A stretch of 50,480 nucleotides of DNA. Source: Bacteroidales bacterium (GTDB lineage: Bacteria; Bacteroidota; Bacteroidia; Bacteroidales; UBA10428). Below, piece after piece: positions 8,741 through 17,368 of the stretch. Below the pieces are notes generated by a model. It was not told the origin of the DNA. It did no database searches and was given only the letters and a program-made list of their open reading frames with translations. The translations under genes were made by a program, and so were the position numbers. Where the stretch lies: contig DATGXG010000042.1 in the NCBI GenBank assembly GCA_035299085.1, forward strand, positions 1 through 50,480, read 5' to 3'. The first letter of the stretch is position 1; every line of letters starts with the position of its first letter.

Positions 8741-10186
8741 TCAGGGTTTAGCTTTTATATCGACACATACCATTTTCTTTGAACTGCGCAAAATAAGCAT
8801 TCCGTCAGCAATGGCAAAAGGTCCCCAGGCATCCTGACCTTCAACGACACGTGCTTTGTCAAGTACCTCAAATTTCTTTGTGCTGTACCTGGCGATTGTC
8901 ACCTCTCCTTCATCATTCAGGATGAAGAACTTGTTATCGGCCACCATATAGGGGCCTAATCCGAATCGTTCGCCGGCAGGGCTTGTCCACAAAAGTTTTC
9001 TAAAATCATCAGGCGAAGCGCAAACAAACTGATTCCTGGTTGCCCCGGCGTCTTTGGTTTGTATATTAAAAACAAATCCGTCTTTAAAGACAGGCGTCTG
9101 CTGTTCAGAAGCCATACCTTCTGACGGTTTGTACTTCTGTAATGTTTCTGCTCCAAAACTGCCTCTATTACTGCTGATCCTGAATAGGGCAGCGCCGGCT
9201 CCATATCCTGCCGTGACAAAGATCCTGTTTTGCCCCACATACAGCGGAGAGGGAGCAATCACATTCGGACTGAAATCTTTTGTCATCCACAACAGCCTGC
9301 CACGATCACTTTCTTCAGCTGAAATGCCGCACAGACCGCCCAATGCATTGTAAACATACATCCGCTTTCCGGCAATTGTCATGGGTACAACCGATGAGTG
9401 CGACATTTTGAGGCTGTCAGGATTCGGAGTCTGCCATACTACTTTACCAGTTTCGCAATCAACTCCCATTAACAGCGATTTGCCGCCAACGGCAATGACG
9501 GCCACATTCTGATCCATAATCGGGCATTGCCCTGTATACCAAAGTGGCTCAGAAGCATTATAATCTCTTACCAGGTCGATTCCCCATTTTAGGTCACCTG
9601 TAATGGCATCACAGCACATGACATGGCAGCGGGGGCCGATAGTCACAACATATTTTTCATTAACGGCCGGAATCGTTCTGGACATGCCGTGGTTCCTTTT
9701 AATTTTAACATTGTAACCGCGCCGCCAGAGCTCTGTGCCATTTGTCAATGCATAGCAATGCAGGATGTCTCTTTCTTTGCGTTCATCGTAGTCGAGCACA
9801 TAAACTCTTCCGTTGAAAATTGCAGCTGCCGCATGGCCTTCACCAAGGTCCTTCTCCCATAGTATGCGCGGGCCTTCTGAAGGCCATTTATCGATCAGTC
9901 TTATGTTTTCCCTGTAAATGTTATCAAAGTTTTTACCCCTGAAATTGGGCCATTGTCCTGAAAGACCCGTTATAGCGGTTGTACTGTCAAGACGGTTAAA
10001 GAATTCCCCGATGATTGTTGAATCGCCCCTTGTTGCTTTAACAGGCCTGTTATCTAAGCCTGGCACACTTTCAGCAAACGATCTGACTGGATTATGTAAA
10101 AACCAGAACAGGAACAGACCGCTGAAAAACAGAATAATTAAATAAATAAAATATTTCTCTCCTCGCTTAATCATTTGAAATATCAT
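8741..10186 (-). CDS. Membrane-anchored PQQ-like beta-propeller protein
   Basis: The 481-aa protein has one N-terminal helix (YFIYLIILFFSGLFLFWFL, about 12-30). A BamB/PQQ-like propeller begins at the family signature QWPNFRGKNFDNIYRE. Blade motifs include TGDLKWGID, TGKVVWQTP and GRLLWMTK. It carries additional Cys residues (CHVMCCDAITG). Its 5' end overlaps the previous propeller gene by 20 bp. It is a paralogue of the neighbouring propellers but not a recent copy. A structural or electron-transfer scaffold role is inferred from context only. Confidence 0.82.
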   Translation of the reverse strand: MIFQMIKRGEKYFIYLIILFFSGLFLFWFLHNPVRSFAESVPGLDNRPVKATRGDSTIIGEFFNRLDSTTAITGLSGQWPNFRGKNFDNIYRENIRLIDKWPSEGPRILWEKDLGEGHAAAAIFNGRVYVLDYDERKERDILHCYALTNGTELWRRGYNVKIKRNHGMSRTIPAVNEKYVVTIGPRCHVMCCDAITGDLKWGIDLVRDYNASEPLWYTGQCPIMDQNVAVIAVGGKSLLMGVDCETGKVVWQTPNPDSLKMSHSSVVPMTIAGKRMYVYNALGGLCGISAEESDRGRLLWMTKDFSPNVIAPSPLYVGQNRIFVTAGYGAGAALFRISSNRGSFGAETLQKYKPSEGMASEQQTPVFKDGFVFNIQTKDAGATRNQFVCASPDDFRKLLWTSPAGERFGLGPYMVADNKFFILNDEGEVTIARYSTKKFEVLDKARVVEGQDAWGPFAIADGMLILRSSKKMVCVDIKAKP

Positions 10187-11405
10187 AAGCCATCAGGGCA
10201 TCGCCGTGCCGGATATACATCACGCCTTTGTCAATAAAGGGCGTGGCAAGATGCTCCCTGGTTCCCTTTTCAATCTTAAAACTGCTTATCAGACTCATTT
10301 TGGAACCTTCAAGGCTGATCAGGCTAACCGTTCCGTTTTCGGAATAGCTGAACAGCTTATTATCAGCTGCCAAAACCGGTCCCCTGAAAACACGCAATGA
10401 ATCGGTCACTTTGCCGCTGTTGATATCGATTCCCCTGATCTTTTGCCGTACATCGCTGTAATAGAGCATATCATTCATCTTTACCGGACTATGAAGCCCG
10501 CTTCTCACATTGTTTAGGCGCCATTTCTCCTGTACGCTTTTACCGTCGGCTGCCAGTTCAAGCTTTGTAAGCCGGCTTCCGCTTTCTGAAATGTAGTATA
10601 TGCAACCATCAGAACAGACGGGCGTGGCAAATTGATTATTATACAGAACCTGGTTTTGCTCACGGCTCCAGAGCAGTTCACCGGTAGCAGCATCAATTCC
10701 TGAAAAATACTTATGTGTAAGAGTTACAATTACTTTTCTTCCGGGTAAATTGACAACAACAGGTGAACAAAAAGATACAGAATCACCCGTTCCCTTTGAT
10801 GTCCATATTGTTTTTCCGGTTAAACGGTTTAAAGCAGCCACATTGTTTTCAGTTCCACCGGGGTGGCAGTATACCACATCTCCGTCCACAAGCAGTGATT
10901 CGCCATAACCTGCAGCATGCATGAGACCGTTGAACTGGCTCATCATATCCACCGACCACACCTCTGAACCCTTTCTCAGATCAAAACAACTAACTCTTCC
11001 CATACCTGAGCAGATATATACCAGGTCACCTGCGATTGTAGGTGTAGAACGTGGTCCGGAGTATTTCTCACTCGAAGTGTCATTCTGGGGGTATTCAGGG
11101 CCATAGGGTGATTTCCACAGCAATTCTCCTTTAGTATTGAATGTAAAAAGAAAACCAGTGCCGCTTATCGAACCGTTTACCACCACGAACTCGTCTTTGG
11201 CTACCGGGCAGCTGTACCCTTCACCGATATTCTCAACCGACCATAACAGGGAAGGTCCTTTTTCAGGCCACTTTGTCATCAGGTTTGTGCCTTTGTAGAT
11301 TCCGTCACGGTTTTCACCCCGCCACTGGCTGGTAACCTGGGCAAATAAACCTGTATAAACAAAAAGACCTGTAATAATCAGTGTGGTTAGCTTGATGGTT
11401 TTCAT
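10167..11405 (-). CDS. Secreted PQQ-like beta-propeller protein
   Basis: The 412-aa protein has a clear signal peptide (KLTTLIITGLFVYTGLFA, then Q). The typical motif SQWRGENRDGIYKGTNLM and the phrase WPEKGPSLLWS mark the start of a complete PQQ-like propeller. Blade motifs include KGELLWKSP, KGSEVWSVD, TGKTIWTSK and TGELLWSRE. No PQQ-dehydrogenase active-site residues are recognised. It lies 107 bp after the first propeller gene and overlaps the next by 20 bp. It is the most similar in layout to the first gene of the operon. Confidence 0.85.
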   Translation of the reverse strand: MKTIKLTTLIITGLFVYTGLFAQVTSQWRGENRDGIYKGTNLMTKWPEKGPSLLWSVENIGEGYSCPVAKDEFVVVNGSISGTGFLFTFNTKGELLWKSPYGPEYPQNDTSSEKYSGPRSTPTIAGDLVYICSGMGRVSCFDLRKGSEVWSVDMMSQFNGLMHAAGYGESLLVDGDVVYCHPGGTENNVAALNRLTGKTIWTSKGTGDSVSFCSPVVVNLPGRKVIVTLTHKYFSGIDAATGELLWSREQNQVLYNNQFATPVCSDGCIYYISESGSRLTKLELAADGKSVQEKWRLNNVRSGLHSPVKMNDMLYYSDVRQKIRGIDINSGKVTDSLRVFRGPVLAADNKLFSYSENGTVSLISLEGSKMSLISSFKIEKGTREHLATPFIDKGVMYIRHGDALMAYDISND

Positions 11406-11512
11406 ACAATATGGATTTAATCAATGTTTTGGACTATACTGTATAAAGATACCAAATGACCAATCCGCACCCATTCCCGAAATGTTAAAATTGGTTAAAT
11501 TGTGTAAACGGT

Positions 11513-12766
11513 TTATTTTGCCTTTATATCATAGGCCATGAGCGCGTTGTTATGCCTGAGGTATAATATGCCGTTGTGAATCACAGGATGAGCCCAGAAA
11601 GGACCCACGTTACCCTGGGTAACCTTGAAACTGCTTACGAGGTTGAACTTTTCAGGTGCTGCCTTCACAAGGCCCACGTTACCTCCCTTTTCATCATATA
11701 TATATAACATGCCTTCAGCCGCAATCAGTGAACCTTTGTTGTTCCATTTCTGCTCCCACATGGTCTTCCCGGTATTCCAATCAATGCAGCACCAGTTACC
11801 GTTGCCATTATTTACCCAGTTTGAACCGTAAATATAGCCGTTGATTAATACCACACCACCGTGATGGTCGTCAAGGGTTGCGTCTGTCCACACAACGCTT
11901 GCACTTTTGCCATCGTCAGCTATTTTCACCATCATTCCACCGGTATCATATCCCCCGGTTACGTAAACCATGCCGTCATTATACAGGGGAGTGGTGCATT
12001 TGATCAGTTCAAATTTTCTCATATTCGGGTCACTCGATTGCTGGTGCGGGACTTTCCATAAAATATCGCCGTTTGCCGTATTCACAGCATATATATTACC
12101 CAGCGTAACATTAACGAGCATTTTATAACCGGCGTACTGCACAAGGATAGGTGAAACATAACCGGGTTTGTCGCCAAGGCTTTTCGATTTCCAGATAATG
12201 GCACCGGTTCCTTTATTCAGGGCAATGGTAGCTGTTTCAGGACCTCCGGGTGAATAGTAAAGCTTGTCACCGTCAATCACCAGTGATTCGGCGATTCCCC
12301 ATCTGCCATAAGTTCCACGGTTCAATTCACTGCCTTTATATGACCATAATACTTTACCGGTTGTGCCGTCAATACAGGCCAGATCACCATATCCGCTGCA
12401 GGTATATACCATTTTTCCCTGAACGGTAGGAGTGGCGCGACTCTCGGGATATGATTCATTCCATGCCCGTCCCATAACTGCCTGCCATTTCATTTTCCCT
12501 GTCATATCCAGGGCATACAGGATATCGTTTTGTCCGTCGGTACCGGTGATATAAATCAAACCATTTCCAAAGGAAACTGAAGAGTAACCGGTTTTTAATT
12601 CAGTGTTGGTCCACAAAAGCTTAGGTCCTTCAGCCGGCCAGGTTTTTAATAAACCGGTTTCAGATGAAACGCCTGTGCGATTATCTTCACGAAATTCACT
12701 GATATCCTGCGATTTGACTGTTAAAACCAATATCGACAGGGTAAGAAACAGGAATGTTTTTTTCAT
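11513..12766 (-). CDS. Secreted PQQ-like beta-propeller protein (first gene of the operon)
   Basis: The start was placed at 12766 so that the product begins MKKTFLFLTLSILVLTVKSQ, a normal signal peptide; the longer frame adds 12 unlikely residues. The 417-aa protein shows the motif FREDNRTGVSSETGLLKTWP and blade motifs such as TGKVLWSYKG, TGAIIWKSK, NGDILWKVP and TGKTMWEQK. It is a homologue of the following propeller. It appears to head the operon, with a consensus-like Bacteroidota promoter about 34 bp upstream of the ATG. Confidence 0.85.
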   Translation of the reverse strand: MKKTFLFLTLSILVLTVKSQDISEFREDNRTGVSSETGLLKTWPAEGPKLLWTNTELKTGYSSVSFGNGLIYITGTDGQNDILYALDMTGKMKWQAVMGRAWNESYPESRATPTVQGKMVYTCSGYGDLACIDGTTGKVLWSYKGSELNRGTYGRWGIAESLVIDGDKLYYSPGGPETATIALNKGTGAIIWKSKSLGDKPGYVSPILVQYAGYKMLVNVTLGNIYAVNTANGDILWKVPHQQSSDPNMRKFELIKCTTPLYNDGMVYVTGGYDTGGMMVKIADDGKSASVVWTDATLDDHHGGVVLINGYIYGSNWVNNGNGNWCCIDWNTGKTMWEQKWNNKGSLIAAEGMLYIYDEKGGNVGLVKAAPEKFNLVSSFKVTQGNVGPFWAHPVIHNGILYLRHNNALMAYDIKAK

Positions 12767-12799
12767 ATTCAATAAATGAGTTAATAGATATTGATATAG

Positions 12800-12831
12800 C
12801 AAATATGCCTGAATTGAAGATACAAAACAAA
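12800..12831 (-). promoter_or_regulatory. Candidate Bacteroidota promoter of the redox operon
   Basis: On the minus strand TTTG (12831-12828) is followed after exactly 20 nt by CATATTTG (12807-12800), matching the TAnnTTTG consensus at 7 of 8 positions. The predicted start would leave a short 5' UTR of about 25-30 nt before the ATG at 12766. Confidence 0.45.
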
Positions 12832-12947
12832 TAGTGGATAGTTAAAAAGAAAAAAAAGGGATGAAAGCGAAAAAACCAAACACCGAATAAAAAATAGGAC
12901 TCCTTAGGCTGCCTGAAAGACTGTAGAGAAGGGCAAAACCGAACAAA

Positions 12948-12978
12948 TAAGGACAGAGCAAGCTTGCATCTGTCCTTA
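12948..12978 (-). terminator. Original host terminator of tRNA-Arg, left behind by prophage insertion
   Basis: A perfect 10-bp stem TAAGGACAGA / TCTGTCCTTA encloses an 11-nt loop that is itself nearly palindromic. On the minus strand it is followed by TTTGTT. In the uninterrupted chromosome this hairpin would lie directly downstream of the tRNA-Arg 3' end; it is now 22 kb away. Confidence 0.6.
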
Positions 12979-12979
12979 G

Positions 12980-13029
12980 TTGTGACCCCGACAGGACTCA
13001 AACCTGTAACCTTCTGATCCGTAGTCAGA
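12980..13029. repeat. attL: 50-bp copy of the tRNA-Arg 3' portion
   Basis: These 50 bp are identical to 35350-35399. They contain the T arm, variable region and anticodon arm of tRNA-Arg (minus sense) and then diverge, so this copy is not a tRNA gene. This is the left boundary of the integrated element, with the integrase gene 128 bp inside. Confidence 0.95.
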
Positions 13030-13118
13030 AGCCTATCCATTTCATACGTTTTCTTTTCTTTTCAATAAGTTGATATTCAGATTAAATCCTTTTTCTCGTT
13101 TTCAATTATTTTATCTAT

Positions 13119-13151
13119 TTTTACCAAAACATTAAACTATCCTTAAACCGG
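13119..13151 (+). repeat. Left 33-bp direct repeat, probable integrase arm-type site
   Basis: This 33-bp stretch, with core TTAAACTATCCTT, matches 35281-35313 at 30 of 33 positions in the same orientation. It lies 89 bp inside attL and ends 5 bp before the integrase ATG, so binding there could also repress the integrase gene (inference). Confidence 0.7.
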
Positions 13152-13156
13152 AATTT

Positions 13157-14425
13157 ATGGCTAAGCTAAAAATAGTGCTTTACAAAAGCAAAAAATTGAA
13201 AGACGGTCGTCATCCATTAATGGTCAGGATTGCTCATAAAAACAAAACGAAGTATGTTGCAACGGGATTTTCAGCACACCCAGATGAATGGGTGAATGAC
13301 CAACTGTCAAACGAATATAAAAAGAACCACAAGCTTACCGGGCCAGAATTTGAAAAGGTTAAAGCAACTTTAAGAGCCAAACATGATGAGGTATTCGATT
13401 TGTCTCAGGGTGCTCTAATAACTGGTAAGGGAACAAAGGTTGATAAGATTATCAACAAGCTTAAGAAGGATGAAGTAATACTGACTTTCGACCAGCTTAC
13501 CCAAAAGGTTATCAATGAATGTAAGTCTCTTGGTCGTTTTAAAACAGCCCAATGCTATGACACTATGTTATGTCGTTTCAGGGAGTTTTATGGTAAAATC
13601 GATGAACCTGATACTGATAAACGAAAGGAATTGCGTAATAAAGTCGCAATTGATTTTAGTTCTATCAATTATTCTTTTCTAAAAGATTTTGATACCTGGC
13701 ATAAAAAGAAAGGTAATCAAGAGAATTCACTGGCTGTTTATATGAGACATGCACGTGCGATATATAACCGCGCTATCATGGAAGGTATGGTGTCCAGGGA
13801 ATCATATCCTTATGGACGTGGTAAATATCAGATTAAAACCAAGGCGCCGAAAAAGCGAGCTATATCTAAGGATGTTTTTAAAGCCATTGAAGATCTTCCT
13901 TCTGAAATGATCAATCTAGGATTGTTGGAGGCCAGGAACTATGTTCTTTTTTCGTTCTACATGCGAGGCATGAATTTTATTGATATAGCCTACTTAAAGG
14001 TAAAGAATATCAAGGGGGATCGTGTAATTTACAAACGCCTAAAAACAAATAAGGAACTTGATATTAAAATCTTACCTGAAGCCCAAAAAATACTAGATAA
14101 CTATTTGCCTGGCAAGGATACTGAAGACTACATATTCCCAATTCTTAAAGGTGGTTCACCCGAAAAGGTGAGAGCGGATGAGGCGAATGCTTTGAAGGTA
14201 TTCAATAAGAATATGAACAGACTTGCTGAATTAGTAGGTTATAAGGATCGGATAACTAGCTATACCGTTAGGCACTCATGGGCTACTATTGCAAAGCGTA
14301 TCGGTATACCCTTGGCAGCGATAAGCGATAGCCTTTCTCACAGTAGTACAGATATCACACAGGCTTACCTGGATTCAATCGAAAAAGATGAACTGGACAA
14401 AGCGAATGAGCTAATTACTGCATAA
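13157..14425 (+). CDS. int: Tyrosine-recombinase integrase
   Basis: The 422-aa site-specific recombinase has an N-terminal arm-binding domain of the Bacteroidota type (about 1-90), a SAM-like core-binding domain (about 110-225) and a catalytic domain (about 235-422). Catalytic residues visible are R270 (MRGMN), R372 in YTVRHSW, H395 in SLSHSS and the nucleophile Y404 in TQAYLDS. The first His of the HxxR box is Tyr369, a common substitution in this group. It is next to attL and is the expected enzyme for tRNA-Arg integration. It is one of only two plus-strand genes in the element. Confidence 0.95.
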   Translation: MAKLKIVLYKSKKLKDGRHPLMVRIAHKNKTKYVATGFSAHPDEWVNDQLSNEYKKNHKLTGPEFEKVKATLRAKHDEVFDLSQGALITGKGTKVDKIINKLKKDEVILTFDQLTQKVINECKSLGRFKTAQCYDTMLCRFREFYGKIDEPDTDKRKELRNKVAIDFSSINYSFLKDFDTWHKKKGNQENSLAVYMRHARAIYNRAIMEGMVSRESYPYGRGKYQIKTKAPKKRAISKDVFKAIEDLPSEMINLGLLEARNYVLFSFYMRGMNFIDIAYLKVKNIKGDRVIYKRLKTNKELDIKILPEAQKILDNYLPGKDTEDYIFPILKGGSPEKVRADEANALKVFNKNMNRLAELVGYKDRITSYTVRHSWATIAKRIGIPLAAISDSLSHSSTDITQAYLDSIEKDELDKANELITA

Positions 14426-14439
14426 ATTCATAAAGCAGT

Positions 14440-15198
14440 TCAGTCCTTTTTATATTCAAAAGTGAAATTGTACACTTTGGGCTCTGGTTGCTCAAAAAAT
14501 AACTTCATAAGAGCAGATGATGAAACATTGACCTTTTGATTTCCATTCCATTCTATTTGAAGTGTAACTATTGCTTTTGGATCTAAATGAGCGTAAGCCT
14601 CGTAAGAACTATAAATTACCTTGTATCCAATTTCATCGATATATTGATTATTATATCTTTCGAGCCAATCAAAACCAAGATCAGTCTCATCTTTTGTATA
14701 AACTTGAATGTAGACATTACGAGCTGTTGCTGTGCCGACATTCTTCAACTCCAATATTGCCGTTTTTTCCTTAGAAGTTAAGAGTATATTTGCGTTTTCC
14801 AAGCTTTTACCTTTATAAAGTACTATTATTTCAGGCTTTCTAAGTTGGATTCCTGCAAGTTCATTGAATTGATCTTGCATTGATTTTGTTTCTTTATCAA
14901 TACTTGAGGTAGCTAATGAGATGAATTTTTCTTGATTTTCTGTCAATCGATTATAAATTTCTGTAGAGCTTTCTTTTTGATCATTTTTTAAGTCAGACAT
15001 TGTTACTCGCATGTCTTCTAATGCTTTGTCTATTCTTTCAGATGAATTATAAGATTGCCAAATGGGAATGCCAATACCCATTACCACCAATAAAATAGTC
15101 ACAATAAGTGACAAATGATTAAATCTTTTGTCTGCAATGTCAAGTTTTGCATCCTTAACTTTATTGTCAATTAGAAGTTCTATCTCACTTTTATCCAT
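14440..15198 (-). CDS. Membrane-anchored coiled-coil protein of unknown function
   Basis: The 252-aa protein has one strong membrane helix (LIVTILLVVMGIGIPIW, about 32-48). A predicted coiled coil (about 52-115) and a C-terminal beta-rich domain (about 120-250, containing LELKNVGTATARNVYIQV, reminiscent of Ig-like folds) follow. I do not recognise a family. It is convergent with the integrase (14-bp gap) and last in an AT-rich cargo operon after the HNH and protease genes. Superinfection exclusion or defence is possible but unproven. Confidence 0.7.
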   Translation of the reverse strand: MDKSEIELLIDNKVKDAKLDIADKRFNHLSLIVTILLVVMGIGIPIWQSYNSSERIDKALEDMRVTMSDLKNDQKESSTEIYNRLTENQEKFISLATSSIDKETKSMQDQFNELAGIQLRKPEIIVLYKGKSLENANILLTSKEKTAILELKNVGTATARNVYIQVYTKDETDLGFDWLERYNNQYIDEIGYKVIYSSYEAYAHLDPKAIVTLQIEWNGNQKVNVSSSALMKLFFEQPEPKVYNFTFEYKKD

Positions 15199-15322
15199 AT
15201 AATTAGATTATTTCCAATAAAAATAACCTACAAAAATGAATATTCAAAGAATAGCAAAGTTTATTTCATAGAAATGGTATATTAAATTATGCGGTCTTTA
15301 TGACAAGGAATTCAGAGGTAAC

Positions 15323-16087
15323 TCAAGTTAAATGAAATTGGTCATTTATTATATCGATTTTTGTAGCTGATACAATATTGTCCTCTAATCTTTGATCGTT
15401 CATTATACCAACCAATCCATAAGGAATTTTTTCTTTAATATCCTTGTACAGAGTTGGAATGTACCAAAGCCCTGAACCACTTAAACCTTCTGGATTAGGT
15501 AACATTTTATAGCCTTTATCTTCAAATCCAAAAGCTTTTCTTTTCTTATAACTAATTAATATATTTATTTCAGGTGAAAAATTTAGGCGTACAAAATTGC
15601 TTTGAGGAACTATTGAAGTCGGGTAACAAAGTGGCCGTGTTTTCCTATGTTTAATATATGTGATTGGAAATCCAATTATTAAATATTTTAAGGGTACTGA
15701 TGACGGTATGTGATTAAAAAAAAGATTATTAGTAGTTATAAATTCCTTATTTACTTCAATTTTTTGGATATAAAACTCATTTAGTTTTAAAAATAATATA
15801 TCTACCCAGTCATTAATTTGACCTTTATTCGGATCAATCCATTCTGCACGGCCTTCAAATGGTAATAATTCATTACCTATTAAAAGACTTAGGTTATGTT
15901 TCTCCTCCATATCCAATATATGACCAGATGTAATAATATAAAACCCTTTGGAGTTTTTAAATAATACTCCTGATGCCCAAGGATTACCATTTTTGAAAAT
16001 CTGAACTGTATGCTTAATGATAATAGGGAAAAGGTAATTTTTTACTGCATCTTTATATGCATCGTCTAAAAAAATGATTGAGTTCAT
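15323..16087 (-). CDS. Trypsin-like serine protease domain protein
   Basis: The 254-aa cytosolic protein (no signal peptide) has a trypsin-like fold with an apparently intact triad: H56 in ITSGHIL, D96 in DWVDILFLKL and S203 in GLSGSGLW. Its ATG overlaps the HNH stop (ATGA), so the two are co-translated. The coding sequence is visibly richer in A+T than the structural genes. Lone trypsin-like peptidases occur as effectors in some anti-phage systems; here the location beside the integrase suggests a moron or defence role. A function in virion maturation is less likely, because a prohead protease is present. Confidence 0.75.
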   Translation of the reverse strand: MNSIIFLDDAYKDAVKNYLFPIIIKHTVQIFKNGNPWASGVLFKNSKGFYIITSGHILDMEEKHNLSLLIGNELLPFEGRAEWIDPNKGQINDWVDILFLKLNEFYIQKIEVNKEFITTNNLFFNHIPSSVPLKYLIIGFPITYIKHRKTRPLCYPTSIVPQSNFVRLNFSPEINILISYKKRKAFGFEDKGYKMLPNPEGLSGSGLWYIPTLYKDIKEKIPYGLVGIMNDQRLEDNIVSATKIDIINDQFHLT

Positions 16088-16461
16088 GACAACTTGATTT
16101 TATTTTTCATTTCAAAGGTAGGAACAAAAAATAAGTCACTTTTAACAGGGATTGATTTTGAAATTCTAGCGTGTTCTGATTTATGGCAAGCAATGCAGAG
16201 GGAAATCAGGTTGTCATAATCGAAGGCCAGGCGTTCGAGTTCTTCCCGGTTCGCTGATATCTCAAATGGCTTTTTGTGGTGAATTTCTTCTGTCTGTCTG
16301 ACAATTCCCTTCTGCTCACAGATCTCGCATATAGGATTGTCCCGGAGCTTTGCCGCCCTTAATCTTTTCCACCTAGGATCCTGGTATATATCCTGGTAGG
16401 CTGCTTTATTTCTGGTGACCGGCTTTGGTTTCTTCCGGCCCAGGTTTATAGTTGGCATCAC
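16084..16461 (-). CDS. HNH endonuclease
   Basis: The 125-aa protein has the phage HNH pattern: DPRWKRLR, CEICEQKG with the first zinc cysteines, the catalytic region EEIHHKKP, then NLISLCIACHKSEH with the second cysteine pair. HNH proteins of this type usually sit beside the terminase genes and assist packaging or cos cleavage. Here the gene is at the opposite end of the late operon and is coupled by ATGA to the protease gene, so either it was relocated or it has another job. Confidence 0.85.
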   Translation of the reverse strand: MMPTINLGRKKPKPVTRNKAAYQDIYQDPRWKRLRAAKLRDNPICEICEQKGIVRQTEEIHHKKPFEISANREELERLAFDYDNLISLCIACHKSEHARISKSIPVKSDLFFVPTFEMKNKIKLS

Positions 16462-16669
16462 TTCATGTTTTTATGAAACGAGTCGTTATGGGATTTCCCA
16501 CAACGGTATATTCTTGAAAATGAACCAAACTGCGAATTCGCAGTTCGGTATAATTCTGATATTCACCAGTGAACCAAAGTTGGATTTCTGGCCTGTTGTA
16601 AGTTTCATCTCAGCAAAGTTGCTGAGATAGCTGATAATCAATATCTAATCAAGATTGATGAGACGTGAT
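16462..16669. other. Intergenic stretch with strong palindromes
   Basis: A perfect 18-bp palindrome, AACTGCGAATTCGCAGTT, lies at 16528-16545, extended by ACC/GGT after one mismatch. A second inverted repeat, ATCTCAGCAA / TTGCTGAGAT, lies at 16607-16628. The first could act as a terminator after the glycosyltransferase gene, though its T-run is poor. A 40-codon minus-strand frame (16486-16608) spans the region but has no recognisable features. Confidence 0.5.
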
Positions 16670-17368
16670 TTAGTTACAGATCGACTTCAGATATTCTACC
16701 TCTGCTGCAGGCAGCTTATTGTAAATATGTTCCCGGTCCACTTCCTTACCTACCCTCAGAAAGGTTTCGAACGGGTTTATATTGTAGCTGCCTTTTATAT
16801 CGACCATGAGTCCATTAACGTCCGTTATCTGAAATATGTGCCGACTTTTGATGTGTGGTTCCAGGATGCTGAAACAGGAATGATCCAGACCTTTATTTAA
16901 CCTGTCATTCCAGATCTTCCAGTCTACTGCTTTTAAAACTCTTTTCGATATCAGTTTGGCCGGACCAGCTACATTCCTGTAGGGCATATCCCAGAACCTG
17001 GCCTGGCCAGTTCTCAATGACAGGAAATACAAACCTACACCCCATACCAGGTCATTCTTTGCATTCTTGATCAGCTCATCCACATAGTTGTTATTGATGA
17101 GGTCATCTGAGCCCAGGTGCAGAACATGAGTGACCCGATCCCGAAGTTTACCCAAGATGAAATTATGTTTGGCTCCGACCGGATCATTCGGGAAGATATA
17201 CGTTTCGATCCCATGGCTGTTGAAGATATCAAAATCTTCCTGAAGCGATACAGCACAAACCGGTAAAAAGATATCCGGATAATCTTTCATCAACCGATCG
17301 ACCATGAGACAGTATGCCTTTGATACCTCTGGTCGTTTATGCGCTACTGTTAAAAGTCCAATTTTCAT
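16670..17368 (-). CDS. Phage-encoded glycosyltransferase (GT-A/family 2-like)
   Basis: The 232-aa protein begins KIGLLTVAHKRPEVS, as in nucleotide-sugar transferases. It contains a GT-A style LGSDDLINNNYVDELI segment with the acidic SDD metal/sugar-nucleotide motif at about residue 90. There is no signal peptide or membrane segment. It lies after the holin in the late operon. Possible targets are the virion (tail fibre), host surface glycans or DNA; the sequence does not decide among them. Confidence 0.7.
   Translation of the reverse strand: MKIGLLTVAHKRPEVSKAYCLMVDRLMKDYPDIFLPVCAVSLQEDFDIFNSHGIETYIFPNDPVGAKHNFILGKLRDRVTHVLHLGSDDLINNNYVDELIKNAKNDLVWGVGLYFLSLRTGQARFWDMPYRNVAGPAKLISKRVLKAVDWKIWNDRLNKGLDHSCFSILEPHIKSRHIFQITDVNGLMVDIKGSYNINPFETFLRVGKEVDREHIYNKLPAAEVEYLKSICN

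Noticed and set aside
4056..12766. PQQ-dependent alcohol or glucose dehydrogenases
   Set aside because: The propellers are BamB/PQQ-like scaffolds without recognisable catalytic Asp/Glu and disulfide-ring signatures, and too short for the eight-bladed dehydrogenases.
12980..13029. A second tRNA-Arg gene
   Set aside because: Only the 3' two-thirds are present; the D arm and 5' acceptor strand are missing. It is the attL copy.
16528..16545. CRISPR-like or recombination repeat
   Set aside because: There is a single palindrome with no repeat-spacer periodicity.
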